Below are positions 56,748 to 64,000 of a stretch of DNA of 64,000 nt, in pieces. The stretch is from Kitasatospora sp. A2-31 (GTDB taxonomy: Bacteria > Actinomycetota > Actinomycetes > Streptomycetales > Streptomycetaceae): positions 623,738 through 687,737 of the forward strand of contig NZ_JAKNTA010000003.1 in NCBI RefSeq assembly GCF_022288725.1. The letters run 5' to 3'. Both the position numbers and the translations under genes were made by a program. The notes under the pieces are model-generated. The model was not told the DNA's origin. It did not search any database and saw nothing but the letters and a program-made list of their open reading frames with translations. Numbering within the stretch: position 1 is the first letter of the stretch; every line of letters begins with the position of its first letter.

Positions 56748-57347
56748 ATGAGCACCAGCGACCCGACCGCCTCGCCGAGCACGTTCGACCTGGAGCGCCG
56801 GGTGGACTCGGCCGACACCACGCTGCACGGCCAGCGCTGCGCGGTGATCGCCCTCGGCTCCAACCTCGGCAACCGCCTGGACACCCTCCAGGGCGCCGTG
56901 GACGCCCTGGCCGACACCCCCGGGCTCCGGATCAAGGCCGTCTCCGCCGTGTACGAGACCGAGGCCGTCGGCGGCCCGGACGAGCAGCCCAACTACTACA
57001 ACGCGGTGGTGGTGCTGCGCACCTCGCTGCCCCCGCACGACCTGCTGGAGCGCGGCAACGCGATCGAGGACGCGTTCGGCCGCGTCCGCACCGTCCGTTG
57101 GGGCCCGCGCACCCTGGACGTGGACATCCTCGCCTACGAGGGCGTCACCAGCGACGACCCGCAGCTGCTGCTGCCGCACCCGCGCTCGCACGAGCGGGCG
57201 TTCGTGCTCGCCCCCTGGCTGGACGCCCAGCCGGAGGCCGAGCTGCCCGGCCACGGGCGGGTCGGCGCGCTGCTGGACGCGCTCGGCGGCGCGGACGCCC
57301 AGGGCGTCCGCCGGCGCGACGACATCCGGCTGACGCTGCCGGAGTAG
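56748..57347 (+). CDS. folK: HPPK (hydroxymethyl-dihydropterin pyrophosphokinase)
   Basis: 199 residues with IALGSNLGNRLDTLQ, VYETEAVGGPDEQPNYYNAV and the signature RWGPRTLDVDILAY. Activates the pterin with ATP for FolP. About 28 extra N-terminal residues precede the domain. ATG 56748 follows AGAGGA. Completes folE/folP/folB/folK within 8 kb. Confidence 0.95.
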   Translation: MSTSDPTASPSTFDLERRVDSADTTLHGQRCAVIALGSNLGNRLDTLQGAVDALADTPGLRIKAVSAVYETEAVGGPDEQPNYYNAVVVLRTSLPPHDLLERGNAIEDAFGRVRTVRWGPRTLDVDILAYEGVTSDDPQLLLPHPRSHERAFVLAPWLDAQPEAELPGHGRVGALLDALGGADAQGVRRRDDIRLTLPE

Positions 57348-57599
57348 GACCGCACGGCCGGGGCGCCCCCGGGTGAACGGAGTCCGGGAGCGGTGCGGCG
57401 CGGGAACTCGGGAGGGGGCCCGGCCGTACGAGTAGGTGTCCGGCCCGCACGAGGGTGCCCGTCGGGGCCGGCCCGGTACGGTGGCCTGGCGCCGTCGTAC
57501 CCAGCCCCCGCCCGCCGCCGGACCGGGGCGCCTCCCGCCCGCCGGGCCGGGGAGCGGGCCCGGCCGCCCGACCCTGGTACCCGGAAGGACCACGTCCGA

Positions 57600-58088
57600 G
57601 TGAAGCTGCTTCGCCTCCGCCTGCTGATCGGCATCACCGCCGCGACGACGGCGCTGTCCTGGGCCGGCGCCAAGACGTGGGCCTCCCTGGACACGCTGCC
57701 CGCCGTTCCCGGCGCGGCGCCGGTGGTGCTGGCGGCGGTGGCGGTGATCCTGCTCGCCACGGCGATCTCGCTGCGCTCCCGGCTGAAGGCGGCGCGCGAG
57801 CGGCAGCCCGGCGCCAAGCGGGTCGACCCGATCGGTGCGGCCCGCGCGGTGGTGCTGGGACAGGCGAGCGCGCTGGTCGCGGCGGTGGTCACCGGCATCT
57901 ACGCCGGTGCGGGGATCTACCTGCTCGGCGAGCTCGACGTGCCGGCCCGCAAGGACCAGGCCGTCACGGCCGGCTTCGCGGTGCTGGCCGGCGCCGCGGT
58001 GATCGCGGCGGCGCTCTGGCTGCAGCACGTCTGCAAGCTGCCGGAGAACCACGACGATCCGGGCGGGCCGGCGGCCACGCACCGCTGA
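57600..58088 (+). CDS. DUF3180 membrane protein
   Basis: 162 residues with four membrane helices (about 5-25, 33-55, 80-102, 118-140) and a polar tail. Matches DUF3180, an actinobacterial family always found after the folate genes; function unknown. GTG 57600 has GGAAGGA 10 bp upstream. The 252 bp after folK shows no other gene. Confidence 0.85.
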   Translation: MKLLRLRLLIGITAATTALSWAGAKTWASLDTLPAVPGAAPVVLAAVAVILLATAISLRSRLKAARERQPGAKRVDPIGAARAVVLGQASALVAAVVTGIYAGAGIYLLGELDVPARKDQAVTAGFAVLAGAAVIAAALWLQHVCKLPENHDDPGGPAATHR

Positions 58089-58230
58089 GCGCGCGTCCCG
58101 TGCGCGGGCCGGCGGGCCGGCGGTGATCACGGGTGAGGGCCCGGGCACGTGCGGTACGGCTTCCGCGGTGTCAAGGGCCAAAGCCGACCCTGGGCTGACA
58201 CGGCCCCAATTCGCACGCTAGTTTCTTGGC

Positions 58231-59376
58231 ATGTCTCGCGGACGCCACCGTCATTCCTCCTTCCTCGGCCGGGTCCTTCCCCCCACTGCGGCCGGCGTGC
58301 TCATCGTCGCCGCGGTGGCCGCGCTGCTGTTCAGTCAGGACACCGTCCTGGTCCGCTCGATGGGCGTCGCCGCGGTGCTCGCCGCGCTCGGGATCGCGGT
58401 GCTGCTGCGCCAGCGCGACCGGGCCGCGCGGGCGGCCGCCGAGGTCTCCGTCGCCCAGCGGCTGCGGGCCGAGGAGCGCTTCGAGGAGCAGCTCGCCGAG
58501 GCCGAGTACGCGGCGGAGGTCGCCGAGGAGCGGGCCACCCGTTTCGGACGCCGGCTGACGGCGGAGAAGTCGCGGCTGGCGAAGGCCGAGACGGAGATCG
58601 CCCGGCTGCTGCGCGAGCGGGCCGTGATGGTCGCCGAGCAGGCGCTCAAGGAGGCCGAGGCGGCCCAGCGGGCGCTCGCGGCGAGCCGCCCCAAGTACCC
58701 GGCGAGCCCGGCCGCGTTCGTGCGTGCCGCGTCCGTGCTGCGGCAGCTGGAGCGGCGGGCCGCGGCGGCTCAGGAGCAGCGCGAACGCGCGGCCGGGGCG
58801 CAGCTCGCCCTGCGTGCCCGGACGGCGCCCGTCCCGGCGGCCGCGGCGGTGCCCTCGCCGGTCGTTCCCGCCCCGGTGGCCCTCGCCCCCGAGCGCCGGA
58901 CTGCGGCCCCGGTCCCTGCGGCCCCTGCGGTGCCCGCCCCGGCGACGGCCAAGCCCGCGGTGGCGGCACCCGCGGCCCCGGTCCGGCCGGTGCTGACGGC
59001 GACGGTCGGTCAGCTGGGCGGCCCGCCGGCCGTGCCCGTGGCCCCGGTCGAGCGGCAGCGGCCGCGCCCGGCGCAGCCCGGGGCCGGCCGCAACTTCAGC
59101 TTCTTCGGGCGCACCGCCGGCGGGGTGGCCCGGCCCGCGGCTCCGGAGCCGGCCGTCGGCAGCGTCGCGGAGCTCGGCGAGCGCGCCGATCTGGCGGACG
59201 TGGTCGGGGACGAGGCGGTCGCCGCGCAGCACCGGACGGAGGGCGGGGACCGGGACGCCGTGCAGACCGGGACTCCGGACCGGACGACGGAGGAGACCGC
59301 CCCGGAGGTGGTCGACCTGACGCCCGATGACGAGACCGAGCTGATCCAGCTCCCGGAGCTGCGCGCCTCGCGCTAG
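58231..59376 (+). CDS. Membrane protein with coiled coil and Ala/Pro-rich domain
   Basis: 381 residues. Two membrane helices (about 14-34 and 40-60), a highly charged coiled coil (about 62-190, AEEHeptad-like runs such as EEQLAEAEYAAEVAEE), an Ala/Pro/Val-rich stretch (about 190-285) and an acidic tail. No enzymatic motif. ATG 58231. Similar large envelope-associated proteins occur in streptomycetes; function unknown. Confidence 0.75.
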   Translation: MSRGRHRHSSFLGRVLPPTAAGVLIVAAVAALLFSQDTVLVRSMGVAAVLAALGIAVLLRQRDRAARAAAEVSVAQRLRAEERFEEQLAEAEYAAEVAEERATRFGRRLTAEKSRLAKAETEIARLLRERAVMVAEQALKEAEAAQRALAASRPKYPASPAAFVRAASVLRQLERRAAAAQEQRERAAGAQLALRARTAPVPAAAAVPSPVVPAPVALAPERRTAAPVPAAPAVPAPATAKPAVAAPAAPVRPVLTATVGQLGGPPAVPVAPVERQRPRPAQPGAGRNFSFFGRTAGGVARPAAPEPAVGSVAELGERADLADVVGDEAVAAQHRTEGGDRDAVQTGTPDRTTEETAPEVVDLTPDDETELIQLPELRASR

Positions 59377-59406
59377 GCCCGCTGCCGACCCCTCACCTGC
59401 AGCCCT

Positions 59407-59438
59407 CGGCGCGGGGAGCCGCCCGGCTCCCCGCGCCG
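59407..59438 (+). terminator. First terminator between convergent genes
   Basis: Inverted repeat CGGCGCGGGGAGCCG / CGGCTCCCCGCGCCG (59407-59421 and 59424-59438), 30 bp after the stop of the upstream gene. Confidence 0.75.
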
Positions 59439-59462
59439 ACGCCTTCCCGGGCGGGGGAACGG

Positions 59463-59503
59463 CGAAGCGCCCGGCCCCTGACGGAGTGGGGCCGGGCGCT
59501 TCG
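59463..59503. terminator. Second terminator, before the terD stop
   Basis: Perfect 16-bp stem (59463-59478 with 59488-59503), 9-nt loop. Bidirectional position between the membrane protein gene and terD. Confidence 0.82.
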
Positions 59504-59541
59504 TGCGGTGGAGCCGCGTGGGTGTCCGCCGGAGCCGGACG

Positions 59542-60117
59542 TCAGAGCTGGACGCCGAAGTCCTGGGCGATGCCCGCGAGACCGGAGGCGTAGCCCTGGC
59601 CGACGGCGCGGAACTTCCACTCGGCGCCGTTGCGGTAGAGCTCGCCGAAGATCATGGCCGTCTCGGTGGCGGCGTCCTCGGAGAGGTCGTAGCGGGCGAT
59701 CTCGGCGCCGCCGGCCGCGTTCACCACGCGGATGTAGGCGTTGCGGACCTGGCCGAAGTTCTGCGACCGGGCCACGGCGTCGTAGATCGAGACCGGGAAG
59801 GTGATCTTGACGGCCTCGGCCGGCAGGCCGGCCAGGTTGACGTTGATGGCCTCGTCGTCGCCGGCGCCCTCGCCGGTGCGGTTGTCGCCGGTGTGGACGA
59901 CGGTGTTGTCCGGGGTGCTGGTGTTGTTGAAGAAGACGAAGTGGCTGTTGGACAGCACCTTGCCGTCCGCGTTCAGCACGATCGCGCTGGCGTCGAGGTC
60001 GAACTCGGCACCGGTCGTGGTGCGGACGTCCCAGCCGAGGCCGACGGTGACCGAGGACAGGCCGGGGGCCTCCTTGGTCAGCGAGACGTTGCCACCCTTG
60101 GAGAGGCTCACTGGCAT
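59542..60117 (-). CDS. terD: TerD-family calcium-binding stress protein
   Basis: 191 residues: [20 protein letters not shown], calcium-binding [20 protein letters not shown] and [14 protein letters not shown], and the conserved end [15 protein letters not shown]. TerD proteins bind calcium and belong to the tellurite/phage/colicin resistance network; Streptomyces has many copies affecting differentiation. ATG 60117. No other ter gene is adjacent. Confidence 0.92.
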   Translation of the reverse strand: MPVSLSKGGNVSLTKEAPGLSSVTVGLGWDVRTTTGAEFDLDASAIVLNADGKVLSNSHFVFFNNTSTPDNTVVHTGDNRTGEGAGDDEAINVNLAGLPAEAVKITFPVSIYDAVARSQNFGQVRNAYIRVVNAAGGAEIARYDLSEDAATETAMIFGELYRNGAEWKFRAVGQGYASGLAGIAQDFGVQL

Positions 60118-60241
60118 GGTGTGTGCTGTCCCTTCGTTGCTTGTGCCCGGGATAACGCGGGAGGGCGGGGGCTTGGTTCCACGCTTCCCGGCAGATTCTC
60201 GGGGTCGCGGCCGGATCGGGCAACGACCGGTCGACGGCGGG

Positions 60242-60739
60242 TCAGATCCGCCGGAAGCGTCCCTGCAGCGACCAGACGTTGGGATTGTCGGCGAGATCGG
60301 GGTGCATGTCGAAGAGGTCGGCCAGGGTGTCCTGCAGGAAGTCGCGGGCCTCGCGCCGCAGGTCGCTGTGGCGGACCACGACCGGTTCCTCGTCCGGCAG
60401 CCAGGTGGCGCTGACCTCGACCCAGTTGAAGCGGCGCGCGAACCGCAGCAGCTCGGTGTTCTGGGTGAAGTCGAGGTCGGCGGTCTGCACCCGGGCCGAG
60501 CGGCTGCCGTCCGGATCCCGGTCGAGCTGCTCGGCGATGTCGCACAGCGCCCAGGCGAAGTCGAGGACCGGCACCCACCCCCAGGCCGTGGACACCTCGG
60601 CGCCGTCCGATTCCAGGTAGACGTCGCCGCAGAAGAGGTCGTACCGCAGCGCCTGGACCGAGGCGGTCCGGTAGTCCGTCTGCGGGGGGTCCGGGAAGCG
60701 GTTGGAGAGGGAGTAGCCGAGCTCGATCACACAGGCCAT
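60242..60739 (-). CDS. Hypothetical protein, 165 aa
   Basis: Acidic soluble protein with no signal peptide. Recognisable segments are [40 protein letters not shown] and [21 protein letters not shown] do not recognise a characterised family. Normal third-position GC bias. ATG 60739, 68 bp from the divergent arfB start. Confidence 0.7.
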   Translation of the reverse strand: MACVIELGYSLSNRFPDPPQTDYRTASVQALRYDLFCGDVYLESDGAEVSTAWGWVPVLDFAWALCDIAEQLDRDPDGSRSARVQTADLDFTQNTELLRFARRFNWVEVSATWLPDEEPVVVRHSDLRREARDFLQDTLADLFDMHPDLADNPNVWSLQGRFRRI

Positions 60740-60806
60740 TGTCGGGGCTGCGGGCACCGGGGTTAAACCGGGTGACCGCCGCCACCGGGCACGGGATGAT
60801 GGACGC

Positions 60807-61238
60807 ATGCCCGAGCCCATCCGCGTACGGGGGTCGGTGGTCGTCCCCGACGCCGAGCTCGTCTGGCGCTTCTCCCGTTCCTCCGGCCCCGGTGGCCAGC
60901 ACGTCAACACCTCCGACACCCAGGTCGAGCTGCGCTACGACCTGGCGGCCTCCGAGGCGCTGCCGGAGGTGTGGAAGCAGCGCGCCCTGGAGCGGCTGGC
61001 CGGACGGCTGGTCGACGGCCGGGTGCTGGTGGTCCGCGCCTCCGAGCACCGCTCGCAGTGGCGCAACCGCGAGGTCGCCGCGGCCCGGCTGGCGTCGGTG
61101 CTGGGGGAGGCCACCGCACCGCCGCCGAAGGCCCGCAGGGCGACGAAGCCCAGCCGCGGCATGGTCGAGCGGCGGCTGTCCAACAAGCGGCACCGCTCCG
61201 AGCTGAAGCAGGGGCGGCGGTCGCCGCGCGGCGAGTAG
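60807..61238 (+). CDS. arfB: Alternative ribosome-rescue factor ArfB
   Basis: 143 residues: release-factor catalytic domain with SRSSGPGGQHVNTSDTQVEL (GGQ at about residues 29-31) and a basic C-terminal tail KRHRSELKQGRR that enters the empty mRNA channel. Hydrolyses peptidyl-tRNA on stalled ribosomes. ATG 60807. The complementary strand of most of the gene is open in the frame of the neighbouring flavin reductase. Confidence 0.93.
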   Translation: MPEPIRVRGSVVVPDAELVWRFSRSSGPGGQHVNTSDTQVELRYDLAASEALPEVWKQRALERLAGRLVDGRVLVVRASEHRSQWRNREVAAARLASVLGEATAPPPKARRATKPSRGMVERRLSNKRHRSELKQGRRSPRGE

Positions 61239-61801
61239 CCGGGCCGGCCGTGACGGCGGGCGGCCCAGCCGAGCTGCCGGTACCCGCCGCGGAAGTAGAG
61301 GAGCGGGCGGCCGCCCGGGTCGGGCACCACGGCCTCCAGGACGCGGCCCAGCAGCAGCGTGTGGTCACCGGCGGGTATCCGCTGCTCCGTGCGGCACTCG
61401 ACGGTGGCGAGCGCGCCGTCGATCAGCGGCGCCCCGCTGAACGGGCCCCGGTGGTGCGGCGCGTCGGCGAACAGCAGCCGGTCGCTGAGCCGGCCCTTCA
61501 TGGCGAACCGCGAGCCGAGCGCCTTCTGCCCCTCGGAGAGCAGCGAGACGGCCCAGGTCTCGGCGCGGGAGAGCACCTCGTCCATCCGGGAGTCCTCGCG
61601 GACCGAGATCAGCACCAGCGGCGGTTCCAGCGACACGGACAGGAACGAGGTCGCGGTCATGCCGACGTCCTCGCCGTCGTCCGGGTCGTGGACGGTCACC
61701 AGGCTCACGCCCGAAGCGAGCTGGGAGAGTGCCGCCCGGAACTCATCGGGCGTGGCTTGGGTGGCAGCTTCCGGCTGCGGGGACGAGTACACGTACCGCA
61801 C
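60935..61801 (-). CDS. Flavin reductase domain protein, with antisense C-terminal extension
   Basis: The N-terminal 175 residues are a flavin-reductase-like FMN-binding domain (FRAALSQLASGVSLVTVHDP, GMTATSFLSVSLEPPLVLIS, RFAMKGRLSDRLLF, GDHTLLLGRVLEAV). It supplies reduced flavin to a monooxygenase or nitroreductase. Homologues end near LLYFRGGYRQLG (about 61270), but no stop occurs until 60935, which puts 304 bp antisense to arfB. The start is probably GTG 61801 or 61792. I suspect a lost stop or a sequence error near 61240-61260. Confidence 0.72.
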   Translation of the reverse strand: MRYVYSSPQPEAATQATPDEFRAALSQLASGVSLVTVHDPDDGEDVGMTATSFLSVSLEPPLVLISVREDSRMDEVLSRAETWAVSLLSEGQKALGSRFAMKGRLSDRLLFADAPHHRGPFSGAPLIDGALATVECRTEQRIPAGDHTLLLGRVLEAVVPDPGGRPLLYFRGGYRQLGWAARRHGRPGYSPRGDRRPCFSSERCRLLDSRRSTMPRLGFVALRAFGGGAVASPSTDASRAAATSRLRHCERCSEARTTSTRPSTSRPASRSRARCFHTSGSASEAARS

Positions 61802-62027
61802 GGTAGTCGCCGCGAGCCGTGAACGGCATCGGGCCGTGGTCGTAGGACCACCGTTGCAGAAGTCACGGTTCGCGGCCGCGCTCACCCCCAGGAGTGAAGG
61901 CAGGGGGCCTGCCGGCCGTCCGGAGGCTTCAGTGCGCGACCAATGCGGCCGACCACCGGAAATGTTCCGATAAAGCCTTATGTCCCGCTCTGGGGCGGAT
62001 GAGCTGAATAAAGGCGCATAAGTCTCG

Positions 62028-62043
62028 TGTGATTTAAGTCACA
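62028..62043 (+). promoter_or_regulatory. CRP-type palindrome upstream of the cdgB-like gene
   Basis: TGTGATTTAAGTCACA: perfect TGTGA-N6-TCACA in the AT-richest part of the window, 118 bp before the start of the diguanylate cyclase gene. Streptomyces Crp recognises GTG-N6-GNCAC-like sites, so Crp binding is plausible; it is not shown. Confidence 0.55.
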
Positions 62044-62160
62044 AGTGATGGCCTATTGCTGACCGAGCGTGCCGAACGCTGTGCTCCCTGTGATTCAGTT
62101 CTTCTGGCAATCGGACGATAACCATTCAAGAACTATCCGAAGCAGCCGGGGAGCCCCCGC

Positions 62161-63948
62161 ATGGAAGCCGAGTCGGAGCCCTACGTCCGTCTCGCGACCC
62201 TCCGCACCTTGCACCGGGTCGTGGCGGACCTCAACGCTGCCCGCAGCCTGGCGGGCACGCTGCAGGCCGTCGTCGAGGGTGCGGTGCACGGGCTCGGGTT
62301 CGACGCCGCCGCGGTGAGTCTGGTCCGGCCGGACGGCGACCTGGTGGTGGCGGCCGTCTGGGAGCTGGAGGAGAGCGCCATGGGCGGCCCCTCCGTACTG
62401 CTGGGGCAGGTCGGCTCGCGCGAGTCCTGGGACCGGCTGCTCGGCGTCAGCGACCACTGGGGCACGCTCCGCTTCCTCCCCTACGACCGCGGCTGGGCCG
62501 TGGCCAGCGACATCCCGCGCTGGATCGGCGACGGGCCGATGCCGGTCTACGCCAACGACTGGCACCCCGCCGACGGCCTGCTCGCCCCGATGTACAGCGC
62601 CGGCGGCGACCTGCTCGGCGTCCTCTCGGTGGACCGCCCGCGCAGCGGCAAACGGCCCGGGGCCTGGACCCGCGAGGCGCTGGAGATGTTCTCGCTGCAG
62701 GCCTCGATCGCGATCGGCAACGCCCGGCTGCGGGCCGAGATGCAGCGGGCGCTGGCCCGCCTCGAGAAGGAGCAGCAGGCACTGCGGGCCAGCGAGGAGA
62801 GCTTCCGCCAGGCCTTCGAGTACGCCCCCAGCGGGATGGCCATCACCGAACTGCACGGGGCCGGGCGCGGCCAGCTGACCAGGGTCAACGACGCGCTCTG
62901 CCGGCTGCTCGGCCGCCCGCGGGCGGTGCTGCGCCAGCAGAGCTTCGCCGACCTCGTCCACCCCGACGACCGCGCCCTGCTGGAGCGGACCAGCGCCGAG
63001 AGCGGTCGGGCCGAGCTGCGGCTGTCCCGGCGCGACGGCGGCTACCAGTGGGTCTGCCTGCGCAACTCGATCGTCGCCGACGCGGCGGAGGGGCCGAGCT
63101 TCCTGCTCACCCACGTCGAGGACATCGAGGACCGCAAGCGACACGAGCTCCAGCTCGCCCACCGGGCCAGCCACGACGCGCTGACCGGCCTCCCGAACAG
63201 CGCCGAGCTGAAGGCCCGGCTGGCCCGCCGGCTCTGTCCCGAGCCGCAGAACACGGGCGCCGCCGGACCCGGCGACGGATCCCACCCGCAGCCGTACGGC
63301 GGCCACCGGCCCGACCCCTACGCCGGGTTCGACGGCCCGGACGGCGCGGAGTCGCGCGCCGAGCCGGTGCACCACTACGGCGCCGAGGGCTACCCGCCGC
63401 CGGCCGCGCCCGACGCCCCGCTCGGTTACGGCGAGCACGTCCACGCGGTGGTCCCGGCCGACCACGCCGTCGGCGGCGACGTCTGGTCCGGCCCCTTCCG
63501 CTCGGGCGGGGCCGCACCGGTCGACAAGGGCCTCGCCGTCATTTTTTGTGACCTGGACGGGTTCAAGTCGATCAACGACCGGTTCGGCCACAACGCCGGC
63601 GACGCCGTCCTGGTCGAGGTGGCCCGTCGGCTCAGCCAGGCCGTCCGGGACGGCGACACGGTGGCCCGCCTCGGCGGCGACGAGTTCGTGGTGCTGGCCG
63701 ACGGCATCGGGCGGGAGGAGGCCAAGGACCTCGCTCACCGGCTGCGCAACGCGATCATCCCGCCGATGCGGATCGACGGCCGGGCGATGCGGGTCGGCGT
63801 CAGCCTCGGCATCGGCTGGGCGGGCTGCGGGATGAGCATCGAGGAGGTGCTGCACACCGCCGACGAGCGGATGTACGACGAGAAGCGGGCCCGGGGCGGG
63901 GCGGTGCGCGGAGCCCGCGGCGAGCGCTCGCACCGGCGGGCCGGCTAG
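62161..63948 (+). CDS. cdgB: GAF-PAS-GGDEF diguanylate cyclase, CdgB-like
   Basis: 595 residues: GAF (about 28-185), PAS/PAC (about 218-325), GGDEF domain. DALTGLPN (about 340) is separated from CDLDGFKSINDRFGHNAGDA (about 463) by about 110 residues rich in Gly, Pro, His and Tyr. Active site RLGGDEFVVL (505-509) is intact, and so is the inhibitory I-site RDGD five residues before it. No EAL domain. Synthesises c-di-GMP, which holds Streptomyces in vegetative growth via BldD and RsiG-WhiG. ATG 62161 with GGGGAG. Confidence 0.9.
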   Translation: MEAESEPYVRLATLRTLHRVVADLNAARSLAGTLQAVVEGAVHGLGFDAAAVSLVRPDGDLVVAAVWELEESAMGGPSVLLGQVGSRESWDRLLGVSDHWGTLRFLPYDRGWAVASDIPRWIGDGPMPVYANDWHPADGLLAPMYSAGGDLLGVLSVDRPRSGKRPGAWTREALEMFSLQASIAIGNARLRAEMQRALARLEKEQQALRASEESFRQAFEYAPSGMAITELHGAGRGQLTRVNDALCRLLGRPRAVLRQQSFADLVHPDDRALLERTSAESGRAELRLSRRDGGYQWVCLRNSIVADAAEGPSFLLTHVEDIEDRKRHELQLAHRASHDALTGLPNSAELKARLARRLCPEPQNTGAAGPGDGSHPQPYGGHRPDPYAGFDGPDGAESRAEPVHHYGAEGYPPPAAPDAPLGYGEHVHAVVPADHAVGGDVWSGPFRSGGAAPVDKGLAVIFCDLDGFKSINDRFGHNAGDAVLVEVARRLSQAVRDGDTVARLGGDEFVVLADGIGREEAKDLAHRLRNAIIPPMRIDGRAMRVGVSLGIGWAGCGMSIEEVLHTADERMYDEKRARGGAVRGARGERSHRRAG

Positions 63949-64000
63949 CGGCGCGCCCGGACAAAGCTACCGGCGAGTTGTCAAGGCTTCTTTTCGAAGG

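Overview
High-GC (about 70% by eye) chromosomal DNA of a Streptomycetaceae actinomycete (Streptomyces or Kitasatospora). The evidence is the strongly GC-rich third codon positions, many GTG and some TTG starts, a streptomycete-type 16S 5' end, a mycothiol synthase, and GlnR, Nur, RsiG and CdgB homologues. It is core chromosome: no prophage, insertion sequence, CRISPR array, tRNA or biosynthetic cluster was seen.

Layout. 1-1250: remains of an rRNA operon (leader, about 200 nt of 16S 5' end, two copies of the 23S 3' end, a whole 5S, a strong terminator) with most of 16S and 23S missing. 1.3-11.7 kb: phosphate block with mshD, ppk, a CHAD protein, a Nudix hydrolase, pstS behind a PHO box, a broken pstC/pstB pair with pstA absent, then a PiT transporter and its DUF47 partner. 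12-16.2 kb: CsoR-type regulator, lipoprotein, PAP2 phosphatase, secreted lytic transglycosylase/NlpC hydrolase. 16.4-22 kb: five-gene conjugation-like (mini type IV secretion) membrane cluster. 22.2-29.8 kb: 5'-nucleotidase, a CssRS-like two-component system with an HtrA-like protease, a LacI regulator and GlnR. 30.4-38.7 kb: MoaD/ThiS protein, DUF2993 protein, a Cys-rich leader peptide before a sulfurtransferase/DUF1416 pair, DsrE protein, nitrobindin-like protein, Nur, YgfZ-like protein, Dtd. 39.2-45.1 kb: RsiG-like anti-sigma factor, asparaginase, dodecin, pyrophosphatase, DD-carboxypeptidase, zinc metalloprotease. 45.4-58.1 kb: tilS-hpt-ftsH-folE, ferritin-like protein, esterase, MprF-like protein, folP-NTF2-folB-folK and DUF3180. 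58.2-63.9 kb: coiled-coil membrane protein, TerD, ArfB, flavin reductase and a CdgB-like diguanylate cyclase.

How the genes work together. The first 12 kb is about phosphate: PhoP-type repeats, a high-affinity system (damaged here), a PiT system and polyphosphate handling. The secretion-stress locus carries four tandem 11-nt repeats directly upstream of its protease, a candidate binding site for its own response regulator. Two c-di-GMP components, the RsiG-like sensor and the CdgB-like synthase, lie 23 kb apart. The folate genes folE, folP, folB and folK are clustered with tilS, hpt and ftsH.

Data-quality warning. The rRNA region and the pst region show the same abnormal structure: a deletion whose junction is filled by an exact copy of sequence lying just downstream (208 bp and 80 bp). 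Both are best read as assembly artefacts until checked against reads, although a template-switching rearrangement would look the same.
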